Shown here piece after piece: positions 26,124-35,902 of a stretch of DNA of 64,000 nucleotides (within the stretch, counting starts at the first letter, position 1; each line of letters starts with the position of its first letter). This DNA comes from Sulfobacillus acidophilus DSM 10332 (GTDB lineage Bacteria > Bacillota > Sulfobacillia > Sulfobacillales > Sulfobacillaceae). The notes under the pieces are model-generated. The model was not told the DNA's origin. It saw only the letters and a list, made by a program, of their open reading frames with translations, and did not search any database. The translations under genes were made by a program, and so were the position numbers. The stretch spans positions 2,882,270 to 2,946,269 of the forward strand of contig CP003179.1 in the NCBI GenBank assembly GCA_000237975.1, in the 5' to 3' direction.

Positions 26124-28145
26124 TTAAGGACGCGCCATCTTTTGAATGGTTTCCACCACTTCCGGATTGGCTAAGGTGGTGACGTCCCCAATCTCTCGAT
26201 TATCGGAGATCGCCGCCAAGATCCGGCGCATAATCTTCCCGGATCGCGTCTTGGGTAAATCCGGAACCACCCAGACGTGACGCGGGCGGGCAATCGGCCC
26301 AATATCGCGGACAATGACGTCGACAATCTTTTGCGTCAGTTGGGGGGTCGCTTCCACGCCGGGATGCAGCGATACATAGATCTCCGGCATAGCGCCTTTG
26401 ATCTCGTCATGCGCAGCGACCACTGCCGCCTCCGCCACCTCATCCAACGTCAGCACCGCGGACTCAAGCTCTTTGGTCCCTAAGCGATGACCTGCCACAT
26501 TAATGACGTCATCGATCCGGCCCAAGATGCGGAGATATCCATCCGCCGCCATCATCGCCCCGTCGCCCGCCATGTACGGCCAATCACGCCAGTCTTTGCT
26601 TTCAGGGTTCTTGTTGTACTTCCCGTAATAGGTGCGGACATAACGTTCGGGATCGCCCCAAATCGTTTGCATGATACCCGGCCAAGGGTTTCGAATGCAG
26701 AGATAACCGCCTTCGCCGGACCCCGGCGCCACTTCCTGGCCGGTTTCATCCAGCACCACCGGGTGGATACCGGGTAGTCCAGGACCCGCGCTACCGGGTT
26801 TCATGGGCTTTATGGCCGGGATGGTACTGCAGAGGTGCCCACCGGTTTCAGTCTGCCACCAGGTGTCAACCACGGCCGCCTGTCCCCGGCCAATGACATG
26901 GAAATACCAACGCCAGACGTCCGGTTCAATCGGCTCACCAACCGTCGCCATCAACTTGAACCGATAATGATACTTTTGCGGGATTTCCTCGCCAAACTGA
27001 CGGAGGCTGCGGATAGCCGTCGGCGACGTGTGGAAAATGGTGACGCCCAATCGTTCGGCAATCCGCCAGGGGCGCCCGGCATCGGGATAAGTGGGTCCGC
27101 CCTCGTAGAGCACCGAGGTAGCCCCTAGCGCCAAGGGACCATAGACAATATAGGAATGGCCGGTAATCCACCCGATATCCGCCATACACCAATAGACGTC
27201 ATCCGGCTGAATGTCCAACACGTATTTGGAGGTCGCGGCGGCGTAAGACAAATAACCCGCGGTGCCATGCTGAATCCCTTTCGGTTTGCCGGTGGAACCG
27301 CTCGTATACATCAAAAAGAGGGGCGCCTCACCCGGCATCGGCTCCGGTTCGACCACCTGCCCGCGATACCGGGGGGCGAGTTGGCTCACCAGAAAATCGC
27401 GCCCCTCCACTAACGGCGATCCCCCATATTGGCCCCAATGGCGCTCAAAAATCAACACTTTGTCCACCGGTTGGCCGACCTCGGCCGCCCGGGCCACCGC
27501 CACATCGGCTTTTTCTTTGTGGTCAAGCCATTTTCCGTTCCGGTAATACCCGTCCATGGTGACCAAAATGCGGCTTTGAGAATCGATGATCCGGTCGGCA
27601 CAAGCCTGTCCGCTAAATCCGCCGAACACCACCGAATGCATAGCCCCGAGACGGGCACACGCCAACATAGCAATCGGGAGTTCCGGCACCATGGGCATAT
27701 GAATGGTCACTCGATCGCCCTTTTGAACCCCGGCAAAATCCCGTAAAATCGCGGCAAACTCGTTGACCCGCCAGTACAGTTCACGATAGGTCAACGATTG
27801 AACGGGATCGTCTTCCCGCTCGGAAACGAAATAGTAGGCCACTTTACTCTGTAATGCGGGTAAGTGGCGGTCGACACAGTTATACGCGGCATTAATTTGC
27901 CCGCCGGTAAACCAGCGCCAAAACGGGGGGTTGGAGTCGTCTAACACCCGGTCCCATTTCTGATACCAGTCCAAAAGTTCGGCATATTCCGTGAAATAGT
28001 GAGGAAAGTTGTCCAGGTTAAAACGCTCATAAATCGTAGGGTCCGTGAGGTTGGCTTGCGCTACAAAAGACGCGGGAGAATTTATATACTCTTCTTCGCG
28101 CCAATGTACCTCAATGTCGGAAGATGTCATATGTTCGTCGCTCAC
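26124..28145 (-). CDS. acs: Acetyl-CoA synthetase
   Basis: AMP-forming acetate--CoA ligase: acetate + ATP + CoA to acetyl-CoA. 673 aa, full length. The AMP-binding motif YTSGSTGKPKGIQHG, WWQTETGG (substrate pocket with the Trp that restricts to acetate) and the C-terminal KTRSGKIMRR with the lysine often acetylated for control are all visible. GTG start at 28145 with AAGGGAG upstream; an ATG five codons later is the alternative. Paired with satP for growth on acetate. Confidence 0.95.
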   Translation of the reverse strand: MSDEHMTSSDIEVHWREEEYINSPASFVAQANLTDPTIYERFNLDNFPHYFTEYAELLDWYQKWDRVLDDSNPPFWRWFTGGQINAAYNCVDRHLPALQSKVAYYFVSEREDDPVQSLTYRELYWRVNEFAAILRDFAGVQKGDRVTIHMPMVPELPIAMLACARLGAMHSVVFGGFSGQACADRIIDSQSRILVTMDGYYRNGKWLDHKEKADVAVARAAEVGQPVDKVLIFERHWGQYGGSPLVEGRDFLVSQLAPRYRGQVVEPEPMPGEAPLFLMYTSGSTGKPKGIQHGTAGYLSYAAATSKYVLDIQPDDVYWCMADIGWITGHSYIVYGPLALGATSVLYEGGPTYPDAGRPWRIAERLGVTIFHTSPTAIRSLRQFGEEIPQKYHYRFKLMATVGEPIEPDVWRWYFHVIGRGQAAVVDTWWQTETGGHLCSTIPAIKPMKPGSAGPGLPGIHPVVLDETGQEVAPGSGEGGYLCIRNPWPGIMQTIWGDPERYVRTYYGKYNKNPESKDWRDWPYMAGDGAMMAADGYLRILGRIDDVINVAGHRLGTKELESAVLTLDEVAEAAVVAAHDEIKGAMPEIYVSLHPGVEATPQLTQKIVDVIVRDIGPIARPRHVWVVPDLPKTRSGKIMRRILAAISDNREIGDVTTLANPEVVETIQKMARP

Positions 28146-28179
28146 CGATCGCTCGCTCCCTTCGAGGTATTCGTATTAC

Positions 28180-28210
28180 ATTATATACTCTTACTTGATC
28201 AAAAAGTCGA
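28180..28210 (-). promoter_or_regulatory. Probable promoter of acs-satP
   Basis: A TATATAAT box (TATAAT at 28180-28185) with TCGACT (28205-28210) 17-19 bp upstream, reading toward acs. The -10 is good and the -35 is poor, so an activator may be needed. Confidence 0.42.
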
Positions 28211-28273
28211 TCGAAATTTTGATTGACAAAAATACCGTTTCAATATGTGAAAAGGAGAACAATCTTCCGGCGG

Positions 28274-28303
28274 GCATAAGCTGCTCCCGTCTGGCGCACA
28301 CTA
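28274..28303 (+). promoter_or_regulatory. Sigma-G-like promoter of ger operon 1
   Basis: GCATA (28274-28278) and CACACTA (28297-28303), 18-bp spacer. This resembles the Bacillus sigma-G consensus (GHATR and CATNHTA) with one mismatch, which would fit forespore expression of germinant receptors. It lies 34 bp upstream of the GTG start. Confidence 0.38.
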
Positions 28304-28336
28304 CCGCGTAAGGACAGCGGTTGAGGGGATTTGCGC

Positions 28337-29821
28337 GTGAAGGGGATCGATATTGAAGAACTGAGCGGGGCGTTAGACGTGCTCGCCAATGAGCTAAATG
28401 CCTTCCTTCGCCACGACCCGTTGCCCCGCTCGGTGAGCGATGCGTGCGCCAAAATTTTAGAGCGGTTGGGCCACCCGCCCGATGTCGTCTGCCGACAATT
28501 TTCCGTCGGCTCCCACTCTTATTGGGTCTTATTTTTCGCCGGCAGCACGGACGACGCCTTAATTAGCCAAGGCATCCTCTATCCGTTGCTGGCTCATGCC
28601 GACGACACTTTGAACCCGACAACCGTCCCCATCGGACAAGTTCGCTCCGTGACCACTCTGACCGACGCCGTTCAGCAGCTCTTGGCCCACCAAGCCTTGG
28701 TCGCCGACCAAACCAGTGGGCGCTGGTGGGCATTCGATGTGGGCCAGCCTCCCACGCGTTCCGTCTCTGAACCGAGTAACGCCAAAGTGGTTCACGGACC
28801 CCACGACGGTTTCGTTGAACAATGGGTCATCAATCTGGCGCTCTTGCGCCAATATCTCCAAACCCCTTACCTGCGGGTCGAAACCCTGACGGTCGGATTT
28901 TGGACCCAAACCACCGTCGCCGTGATATATCTGGAAGGCCTGGCCGAGGGCAAGGTCGTTAGTCAGGTCCATGCAAAGCTGTCTCAAACGTCCTTACGAG
29001 GTCTGGTGGATTCCTCCCGCATTGCCATGGCGCTCGGCGGTCCCTGGGTGATTCCGACGGTGCAGTATAGCGAACGGCCGGACCAAGTCGCCGCGGCACT
29101 GATCCAAGGCCGGGTGGCGATTATGATGGACAAAAGTCCCTCCGTGTTGCTGGTACCGACCCGTTTCACCGATCTCATGTCTCGCCCGGGCGACTACTAT
29201 CAACTGCCGCTAACCGGCAGCCTAACCCGCTTTTTGCGTTATATCGGCACGATCGCGGCGACCACTTTACCGGCCGTTTATGTCGCCGCCCTAACCGTCA
29301 ACCCGTCCTTTATTCCGCTCTCGCTCTATTTGACCACGGTCCGTACGCGGCTTGCGATCCCCTTTCCGGTGGTAATCGAAACGGTGATGATGCTGGTGGT
29401 GGTAGACATTGTGCAAGAGGCCGGCCTGATTATGCCCGGCGCCTTAGGGCAAACGGTCACCATTTTCGGTACCTTGATTCTCGGCGACGCCGCCATTAAA
29501 TCCGGCATTGTCAGCGCTCCCACCTTGATTACGGTGACTCTGGCCATGTTAACTCAATTTTTGATTCCCGACGCCAACCTCATGAGCGTGACCCGCCTAA
29601 TCCGCTACGCATTATTGCCCTTAGCCGCGGTATTCGGGTTTACCGGCATCGTCAGCGGATGGATGTTGCTGCTCGGTCTCGGCGTAGGGCTCGAATCCTA
29701 CGGCACTCCCTATTTTAGTCCACTAGCGCCCCTGCGACCCGGAGGATGGCGGGATACGGTGGTGCGAATGCCCCGCCAAAAACGCAAACGAGCCCCCTTT
29801 ATCGGCCGAGGTGCCTTATGA
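28337..29821 (+). CDS. Spore germination receptor subunit, GerA family (A subunit)
   Basis: A subunit of a spore germinant receptor in the inner spore membrane, 494 aa. The N-terminal soluble domain (about residues 1-290) includes VCRQFSVGSHSYWVLFFAG and PPTRSVSEPSNAKVVHGPHDGF. The C-terminal part has about five membrane helices and ends with LESYGTPYFSPLAPLRPGGWRD, the family tail. I chose GTG 28337 because GAGGGG lies 8 nt upstream; a TTG two codons earlier is possible. The stop overlaps the B subunit start (ATGA). Operon order is A-B-C. Confidence 0.92.
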   Translation: MKGIDIEELSGALDVLANELNAFLRHDPLPRSVSDACAKILERLGHPPDVVCRQFSVGSHSYWVLFFAGSTDDALISQGILYPLLAHADDTLNPTTVPIGQVRSVTTLTDAVQQLLAHQALVADQTSGRWWAFDVGQPPTRSVSEPSNAKVVHGPHDGFVEQWVINLALLRQYLQTPYLRVETLTVGFWTQTTVAVIYLEGLAEGKVVSQVHAKLSQTSLRGLVDSSRIAMALGGPWVIPTVQYSERPDQVAAALIQGRVAIMMDKSPSVLLVPTRFTDLMSRPGDYYQLPLTGSLTRFLRYIGTIAATTLPAVYVAALTVNPSFIPLSLYLTTVRTRLAIPFPVVIETVMMLVVVDIVQEAGLIMPGALGQTVTIFGTLILGDAAIKSGIVSAPTLITVTLAMLTQFLIPDANLMSVTRLIRYALLPLAAVFGFTGIVSGWMLLLGLGVGLESYGTPYFSPLAPLRPGGWRDTVVRMPRQKRKRAPFIGRGAL

Positions 29822-30903
29822 ACATCCGCATCTCGTTACGCCAATTAACGGGCATTCAAATGATGTCCATTTTGCCCACGACGCTGGTGTTTTTACCTGG
29901 GTTGACGTTTCATACGGCCACCACGGGGGCATTTTACGCGGTACTGCTGGCAAGCGTCGTCGGCTGGGCGCTAAATCGTATCATTACCCGCAGCTGCCTC
30001 GGCGAAAGCCCGGTTACCGGTTTTCCTGCCCATTTTGGTCCTTTCCTGGGCCGTATCCTGCTGGGAATCTACGGGCTCGGCATCACCACCGGTTTGATTT
30101 CGATCGGCAATGAGCTGATGACTTTTATTCAGGCAAGCGTCTTACCGCGTACCCCGGATTGGGCGATTGCCGGATTGGTTTGGCCGGTGGCCTGGGTTTT
30201 GGCCGACGGCGGGTACGAAGGGATCGCCCGGATGACGGACATTCTCGTCATTGGTTTCATTGTGGTCAGTCTGGTGGTGGCGCTCCCGTTATTCGGGTAT
30301 ATCCGCCTAAGCCACTTTGTCCCCTATTGGCCGCCCCAGGGGTCGACCCTTTTGGCGGCGGTCTGGATTCCGGCCAGTTTTCTCGGCGAAACGGTGATCG
30401 GAGTGGCTTTTGTCGATGGCGCCCGCGACCTGAGCCCAAAAGCTCGCCAACAAGCCCTCATGGCCGGCGCTTGGCTGACCACCGACATTTTTATTGGGTT
30501 AATCATGACGCTATGGGGAGTGTTGGGCGCCCAATTTGCCGCTCAAACCACCTTCCCCTTGCTGGAGGCCATCCGCGATATCCGTGTCGGACAGTTCCTG
30601 TCGCGGTTTGACCTATTGTTCGTTCCGCTCTGGGTGGGTTTAATCGAGCTGAAACTGGGCATCTGGATTTTTGCCGCCGGGACCGCTTTGGCCCGTAGCG
30701 TCGGTATCGGCCCGATCCGTCTTTGGTTTGGCCTGGTCTCCTTCGTTCCCTTAGTCATGGCCGCGCTGCTCTTTCCGTCGGTGGCCGGCCGGATTTCCTT
30801 CTTACGATGGAGCTGGGCGGATACCGCCTATCCGACGCTCGTCCTCGTCATGGGGTTACACGGCCTCGTGGGCTGGATTAAACGAAGACACGCCCATGGC
30901 TAG
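29818..30903 (+). CDS. Spore germination permease, GerB family (B subunit)
   Basis: B subunit of the germinant receptor, 361 aa, an APC-like membrane protein with about ten helices; in studied receptors this subunit contributes the germinant site. It starts MNIRISLRQLTGIQMMSIL with the ATG overlapping the A subunit stop. It overlaps the C subunit by 8 bp. The ligand cannot be deduced from sequence. Confidence 0.9.
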   Translation: MNIRISLRQLTGIQMMSILPTTLVFLPGLTFHTATTGAFYAVLLASVVGWALNRIITRSCLGESPVTGFPAHFGPFLGRILLGIYGLGITTGLISIGNELMTFIQASVLPRTPDWAIAGLVWPVAWVLADGGYEGIARMTDILVIGFIVVSLVVALPLFGYIRLSHFVPYWPPQGSTLLAAVWIPASFLGETVIGVAFVDGARDLSPKARQQALMAGAWLTTDIFIGLIMTLWGVLGAQFAAQTTFPLLEAIRDIRVGQFLSRFDLLFVPLWVGLIELKLGIWIFAAGTALARSVGIGPIRLWFGLVSFVPLVMAALLFPSVAGRISFLRWSWADTAYPTLVLVMGLHGLVGWIKRRHAHG

Positions 30904-32056
30904 GCACCGTCGACGCCTTTGGTGGGCAGCCATTAGTGTGAGTTGGGCCTTTGTCCTCTCCGGATGCTGGGATGTGGAAACCCCGGAAGTCCTGACCGTT
31001 CCGGTGATGATGGCCATTGACTGGCGCCATCAGGCCTACCGTGTAACCGTTGAGGCAGACGCCCCCGACTTATTGCAATCGCCCGGCCAATCGAACAGTT
31101 CGGGAAGCTCCCGCCCGACCTGGATTCTTCAGGGTCAAGGTTCCTCGGTGGCGGAGGCCTTGCTGCACACCGGCCTAAATGCCCCGACGCTCAATCCTCT
31201 CACCTTGAGCCATTTGCGGGTGGTGATTCTCGGTCATTCGGCCCTCACGCCAAAAGCCATGCCGGGGATCTGGGACTGGTTCTCCCGCTCACCTTACCTC
31301 CATCGAACATTTTGGGTGCTGGCGACCTCCGGCCCCGCGAGTCGGATCGCGGAAACGACCAACCCCCTTGGCCCCGACCCGGTCACGGTGCTCGAGCAAG
31401 AAATGAAGGACGCTCAGGTCAACGGCTGGATCACCCCCATTCGTTTTTACCGGTTAACCGAAGTGATGACCAATGCCCCGAATACCGCCGAACTCGTCCC
31501 GCTGGTCACGTTGAAAGCGGAGCCGGGGGTATCCAACGGCACCAACTTCACCTTTGATCAGGGCGCCGATGTGCTAAGTCCGACCCGTTTAGTGGGTCAA
31601 TGGACTTTGTCGGAGGTAATGACCTATAACCTCTTGACCAATCGGCGGCCCCACGTATTTTTTCGCCTCTGCCAAGACGGACAATGCTGGACGGTGGGTA
31701 CCGTTACCAGTCGTACCCGCATCCTCCTCACCGGTCAGGGTATCCAAGCCGCCTCAACGGTTCAAGTCGGCCTCTTAGAGCATGACGGCAGCAGTCGGAC
31801 ACAACTGGCCCCGCTCTGGCTTGAACGGGCCGTAGCGGCCCGGCTTAGCCGGCAAATGTTCGATGAAATCCGGTGGACTCAACAACATCGCGTGGATCTG
31901 TTCGGCCTCGGCACCCAGGAGGCGCTGTGGCATCCCATCTGGTTTAACCGCCATGCCAACCAATGGATGACCCGCTATGCCCAACTCCCTTTAAAAGTCC
32001 ACGTCACAGTGATTCTCCACGGAACCGGCAATCTACAGCCGCCTTCGCCTCATTGA
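30896..32056 (+). CDS. Spore germination lipoprotein, Ger(x)C family (C subunit)
   Basis: Lipoprotein subunit of the germinant receptor, 386 aa. The signal peptide (about residues 1-23) ends with the lipobox LSGC; Cys then begins the mature protein, and CWDVETPEVL is the family start. The rest is soluble and outside the membrane. It overlaps the B subunit by 8 bp and converges with the GntR gene with 7-bp overlap. Confidence 0.9.
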   Translation: MARHRRRLWWAAISVSWAFVLSGCWDVETPEVLTVPVMMAIDWRHQAYRVTVEADAPDLLQSPGQSNSSGSSRPTWILQGQGSSVAEALLHTGLNAPTLNPLTLSHLRVVILGHSALTPKAMPGIWDWFSRSPYLHRTFWVLATSGPASRIAETTNPLGPDPVTVLEQEMKDAQVNGWITPIRFYRLTEVMTNAPNTAELVPLVTLKAEPGVSNGTNFTFDQGADVLSPTRLVGQWTLSEVMTYNLLTNRRPHVFFRLCQDGQCWTVGTVTSRTRILLTGQGIQAASTVQVGLLEHDGSSRTQLAPLWLERAVAARLSRQMFDEIRWTQQHRVDLFGLGTQEALWHPIWFNRHANQWMTRYAQLPLKVHVTVILHGTGNLQPPSPH

Positions 32057-32763
32057 CGATGGCGGATGACATCAAATCGGAATTTCCCCGGTACAAAATG
32101 GTCGTGGGACCATAAAAGCAAGGTCGAATGCTGATTGTAGTGCGCTTGCCGCAAACGCAACAAGGGTGACCCCGGGGCCAGATTCAAACGGGAGGCCATA
32201 TCGTCGGTGGCCAAGGCCACTTCAATCTCGGTTTGCGCAAAAATCACCACTTGGCCAAACCGCTGCTCAAAAAACCGAAATAACGACTCTTCAAGGTCAT
32301 CTTCGGTTTCCGGAGCAAACTGGGCCGGGAACACGTCGATACAATATAGGACCGGCGTACCGTTGGCTGTGCGCACGTGATGGACCTCAGCCACCTCCCG
32401 AATTTTCCAGGCAGCAAACCGATCCGCCTCCCGCTCGGTGACCGGCCGACGAAAGAGCTTAAGGTAGCTGGTACCCGCTTCATATCCATGGCGTTCAATC
32501 CACTCGGTAATGCTAATCAAAGATTCCAGACCACCGGAGATGGCATGCGGTTCCCGGACAAACGTACCGATTCCCCGCCGTTTGACCAGGTAGCCTTCTA
32601 CCGCCAGTTCGGAGATCGCCTCACGAATCGTCGCCCGACTAACGCCAAATTCATGCGCCAGTTCCTCTTCCGGCGGAATTTGGTCACCCGGTTCCCATTC
32701 ACCGGAGAGAATCCGCGTCCGAATGGTTTGGGCAACTTGCTTAGGCAGCGGCAAACGAACCAT
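32050..32763 (-). CDS. GntR-family regulator (HutC/UTRA type)
   Basis: 237 aa. N-terminal winged helix (residues 5-75) with GDQIPPEEELAHEFGVSRAT, typical of GntR, then a UTRA ligand-binding domain with FPAQFAPE and LRLRQAHYNQ. Such regulators sense sugars, amino acids or their derivatives. It is divergent from fdhD and convergent with ger operon 1; the intergenic 181 bp is a plausible target, but I see no clear operator. The ligand is unknown. Confidence 0.88.
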   Translation of the reverse strand: MVRLPLPKQVAQTIRTRILSGEWEPGDQIPPEEELAHEFGVSRATIREAISELAVEGYLVKRRGIGTFVREPHAISGGLESLISITEWIERHGYEAGTSYLKLFRRPVTEREADRFAAWKIREVAEVHHVRTANGTPVLYCIDVFPAQFAPETEDDLEESLFRFFEQRFGQVVIFAQTEIEVALATDDMASRLNLAPGSPLLRLRQAHYNQHSTLLLWSHDHFVPGKFRFDVIRHRQ

Positions 32764-32858
32764 TTATCACATCTTCTTTTGGAATAAAATTTAGGATGTC
32801 TGATCTCTTGGCGCCATTGTACCTTAGGTCACCCGGCTTGACAATCGACCCGTCTCGC

Positions 32859-32887
32859 GTGACCCCTGAGCATCTGACGAGTACAAT
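32859..32887 (+). promoter_or_regulatory. Promoter of fdhD
   Basis: -35 GTGACC (32859-32864), 17-bp spacer, -10 TACAAT (32882-32887). The predicted transcript starts near 32894. Confidence 0.5.
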
Positions 32888-32944
32888 AAGAAGGGAAGGT
32901 CACAAGTCATGAAACCGCTAGACGCCGATAAAGGAGGGACGCCG

Positions 32945-33736
32945 ATGGACCTGACGCTGCGACACGGCGTGATCCCACGATCCCGTCACCACTTTCGCGC
33001 ACCGGCGTTCGAAAGCCGGCTCGATTGGGCGGAAGTGGTGGTAGAAACCGCCGTAACCCTTTACGTCAACGGCGAAGAATATGTCACAGCCGCGTTGACG
33101 CCAATCGATTTGGACGATTGGGCAACGGGCTTCTTAGCCGGGGAAGGGCTGATCGAGAGCGCGGCCGACATCACGATTTTTCAATGGCGGCCCGACGACG
33201 GTCAAATTTGGGTGCGGGTCCCGGGATTACACCTCCAACCACCCGAGGGGTCTCGCTATTTGGGTTCCTGTTGCGGGCAAAGCCGCCCCGGATTTTTACG
33301 CCCGAGCGGAGGCCATCCGGTCCAAAGTTCTTTGACCGTCCCCCGAAACCAAATTCCCGGCTGGTTTATGGAGCTCTCGACCTGGTCGCAGGCCCAGCAT
33401 TCGGGAGGGCTTCACGCGGCCGGCCTGGTGACCGGAGCGACGTTTCACAGCGCACGCGCAGATGTCGGACGTCATAACGCGCTCGACAAACTCTACGGTA
33501 GCTTCCTCAAGAAAGCGCCGGCCCCGTCTGATGAATGCGTGCTGGTCTTCACCGGCCGCCTGTCCGGGGAAATTATCTGGAAGGTAGCCAACATGGGGTG
33601 TCCCGTGGTCATTTCCAACGCCGCGCCGACCACCCTCGGAATTGATTTGGCCGAACAGCTCGGTATCACGGCCATCGGATTTGCCCGCGACGGGGAATTT
33701 AGCGTATATAGTCATCCCGAACGCGTTCGTCCATAG
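32945..33736 (+). CDS. fdhD: Formate dehydrogenase accessory sulfurtransferase FdhD
   Basis: FdhD transfers sulfur from a cysteine desulfurase to the molybdenum cofactor of formate dehydrogenases. 263 aa from the ATG at 32945, which has AAAGGAGGG at ideal spacing; an ATG at 32909 with its own AAGGGAAGG would add 12 residues. The cysteine pair expected to carry sulfur is SCCGQS, adjacent rather than CxxC, as in some Gram-positive FdhD. GLHAAGLV and ADVGRHNALDKL are family signatures. No formate dehydrogenase lies in the window. Confidence 0.9.
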   Translation: MDLTLRHGVIPRSRHHFRAPAFESRLDWAEVVVETAVTLYVNGEEYVTAALTPIDLDDWATGFLAGEGLIESAADITIFQWRPDDGQIWVRVPGLHLQPPEGSRYLGSCCGQSRPGFLRPSGGHPVQSSLTVPRNQIPGWFMELSTWSQAQHSGGLHAAGLVTGATFHSARADVGRHNALDKLYGSFLKKAPAPSDECVLVFTGRLSGEIIWKVANMGCPVVISNAAPTTLGIDLAEQLGITAIGFARDGEFSVYSHPERVRP

Positions 33737-33737
33737 A

Positions 33738-33770
33738 AGAGCCGTCCCAAACCCTCGCCAGGACGGCTCT
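33738..33770. terminator. Bidirectional hairpin between fdhD and enoyl-CoA hydratase
   Basis: Perfect 10-bp stem AGAGCCGTCC / GGACGGCTCT in the gap between convergent genes. T-runs are weak on both sides, so it may be a modest terminator or an RNA stabiliser. Confidence 0.55.
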
Positions 33771-33778
33771 TGAACGGG

Positions 33779-34546
33779 CTATCGGCCTTTGAATTCCGGT
33801 TTACGTTTTTCCAAAAAAGCTTGCATGCCTTCTTTCTGGTCCTCGGTGCCAAAGAGCAAACTGAATAGCCGCCGTTCATGCGTTAATCCCACTTCCAGAG
33901 GCGTATCGAGGGCGGTCAGCACCGATTCTTTGGCCAATCGCACGGCGACGGGCGGCATGCCGGCAATCGTTTCGGCCAGCGATACGGCGTGGTCCACCAC
34001 TTGTTCGGTCGGCACGACGCGATTGACCAGTCCCATCCGAAAAGCCTCATCGGCATCGATGGTACGTCCGGTGAGCACCATTTCCATGGCCCGCACCTTG
34101 CCTATCGTTTTGGTTAGCCGCTGGGTGCCGCCTGCTCCCGGCATCACGCCAATTTTAATTTCCGGCTGGCCAAAATGAGCATCATCGCCGCAGATGACCA
34201 TATCGCAGGCCATAACTAATTCCATCCCGCCTCCCAACGCCCAACCCCGTACCGCCGCAATCAGCGGCTTGGAAAACTTGCGAATCGATTCCCAACGATT
34301 AATCTGTTTGGATTGCAACATGGTGACCGGCGTATTGTGATAGAGCTCTTGAATATCGGCCCCGGCCGCAAACGCCCGTTCGTTGCCGGTAAGCACTACC
34401 ACCCGTACCACAGGATCTTGATCGATGCGGTCTAGCGTTTGGCTCAGTTCTTCCATTAATTCGCTATTAAGCGCATTCAACACCTCCGGCCGGTTTAACG
34501 TCAATACGGCGACCGGTCCCCGCCGCTCTTCCAATAAGACGCTCAC
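33779..34546 (-). CDS. Enoyl-CoA hydratase
   Basis: Crotonase-fold enzyme, 255 aa, adding water to 2-enoyl-CoA in fatty-acid or amino-acid breakdown. Both catalytic glutamates are in place: QPEIKIG and AMEMVLTG. The oxyanion-hole region AFAAGADIQEL and PGAGGTQRL are typical. GTG start with AAAGGTGGG upstream. It is a single gene here without other beta-oxidation genes, so the precise substrate is unknown. Confidence 0.9.
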   Translation of the reverse strand: MSVLLEERRGPVAVLTLNRPEVLNALNSELMEELSQTLDRIDQDPVVRVVVLTGNERAFAAGADIQELYHNTPVTMLQSKQINRWESIRKFSKPLIAAVRGWALGGGMELVMACDMVICGDDAHFGQPEIKIGVMPGAGGTQRLTKTIGKVRAMEMVLTGRTIDADEAFRMGLVNRVVPTEQVVDHAVSLAETIAGMPPVAVRLAKESVLTALDTPLEVGLTHERRLFSLLFGTEDQKEGMQAFLEKRKPEFKGR

Positions 34547-34610
34547 CTAATTCCCACCTTTGTTGTAAAATAGCTGTCTCTTTCATTATGGCACGTCCCC
34601 TGCGCCCGAT

Positions 34611-35807
34611 CTAGGAGCCCGGTTGTCGGGAAGACAAAACGGCATGAATCGCCAGAGCCAGCTCCTCCACCGCCCGTTTTTCTTCCCCGAGCGTACTGTT
34701 TGGCCCGCCCACCTCGATCATCAAATCACCCGGCATGAGTTCTTGATTATAGCGATAGGGCACCATATCGATGCCGTTACCTTGTAAAATGCCGGGCGCG
34801 ATCCGGTTCAGAGCTTTCGCCAATTTGATTGCCGCGGTCAGATTTTGATGCCAATATTCATTAGGCAACAGTTTATTCGTGCCGACGACGATGAGAATTC
34901 TCGATACCGCTTGGCCCCGGATCTCCGCCGGCGCCACCGCCGTGGACGCGCGATGAAGATCGATGAGGAGCTTGACGGTCGGATAGCCCCGAATGAGTTG
35001 CTTGGCCGTGAAATACGCTTGGCTATAGCTCGCCAACACCCCTTCCGCCATATTGTCGACTCGGGATTGGACCACCGACAGGCCTTGGCGGTGAAGAGCC
35101 TCGGCCAGCCACCAGCCCACTTGCACGATAGTACGGGGCCAATACGTCGAATAGGCCGGATTGGTGCCCGACGGCAAATAGGGCCAGAATGACTCATGGC
35201 TATGCGTCTGATAGATGCCGACGACGGGCGTTTGTCCCAAAACCGCCCACACCCGGCCCTGATCGCCGGGCAAAGACGCATCCCGCTCATTGGCCCCGGG
35301 GATCGCGGGCGGCGGGGCTATCGGGGTCTTCGACTCCGTAGGCGGGGGCACGGCTTTCAGCACGGGTATCGCCACTTGCAAGAGAGCCGGCAAGCTGGAC
35401 AAGCGGACTCCGGAGACCTCGGTTAACCCGGTACTGACCAATGCCCCTAAATGCAAGGCGAATTGATGGGGCGACAATACCAGCCCGATGAGCGGAATTC
35501 CCCGGTTCAACCAGTCTTCGGCCGCATTGACAGGGGCTTTTAGCCCGGTAAATGTCCGATCCAGCCAAGAGGGCCGGACCGGATAGAGACTCGCGGTCAC
35601 CGGCCGTACGGTCGGCGCCGGCGGAAACCGCCAGAGCACCCCCACGGCACCCAGCAAACTTAAGCCGTACCAAACCGCCAGGCTCTTCGGCCATTGAAGG
35701 CGCGGTGCTCTCCCGGCCGGTTTTCGCCGCCTGGCCCAATAGCGATTTTTGGTGGTCGTCCGAAACCAAATCACCACTGGCGTCCAACCCCGTTTGGCCA
35801 CATCCAT
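34611..35807 (-). CDS. spoIIP: Stage II sporulation protein P family
   Basis: SpoIIP-type peptidoglycan hydrolase used in septal thinning and engulfment. 398 aa from the ATG at 35807 (MDVAKRGW); a start 20 codons upstream at 35867 is possible, and neither has a clean Shine-Dalgarno. A membrane anchor lies near residues 45-65. The catalytic domain (about 200-395) has IYQTHSHESF, LLIDLHRAS, YNQELMPGDL and IEVGG, matching SpoIIP motifs. The upstream position near rpsT and holA matches the Bacillus block, but the spore protease gene gpr is not between them. Confidence 0.88.
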   Translation of the reverse strand: MDVAKRGWTPVVIWFRTTTKNRYWARRRKPAGRAPRLQWPKSLAVWYGLSLLGAVGVLWRFPPAPTVRPVTASLYPVRPSWLDRTFTGLKAPVNAAEDWLNRGIPLIGLVLSPHQFALHLGALVSTGLTEVSGVRLSSLPALLQVAIPVLKAVPPPTESKTPIAPPPAIPGANERDASLPGDQGRVWAVLGQTPVVGIYQTHSHESFWPYLPSGTNPAYSTYWPRTIVQVGWWLAEALHRQGLSVVQSRVDNMAEGVLASYSQAYFTAKQLIRGYPTVKLLIDLHRASTAVAPAEIRGQAVSRILIVVGTNKLLPNEYWHQNLTAAIKLAKALNRIAPGILQGNGIDMVPYRYNQELMPGDLMIEVGGPNSTLGEEKRAVEELALAIHAVLSSRQPGS

Positions 35808-35902
35808 CCCCCCATGTATATCTATGGTAAAAGTTGGAGGAAAAGACCAACTTGTCCGCCCGATCATGGGGATGGCAAGCTAAAAATACGACGGCTACCG
35901 TT

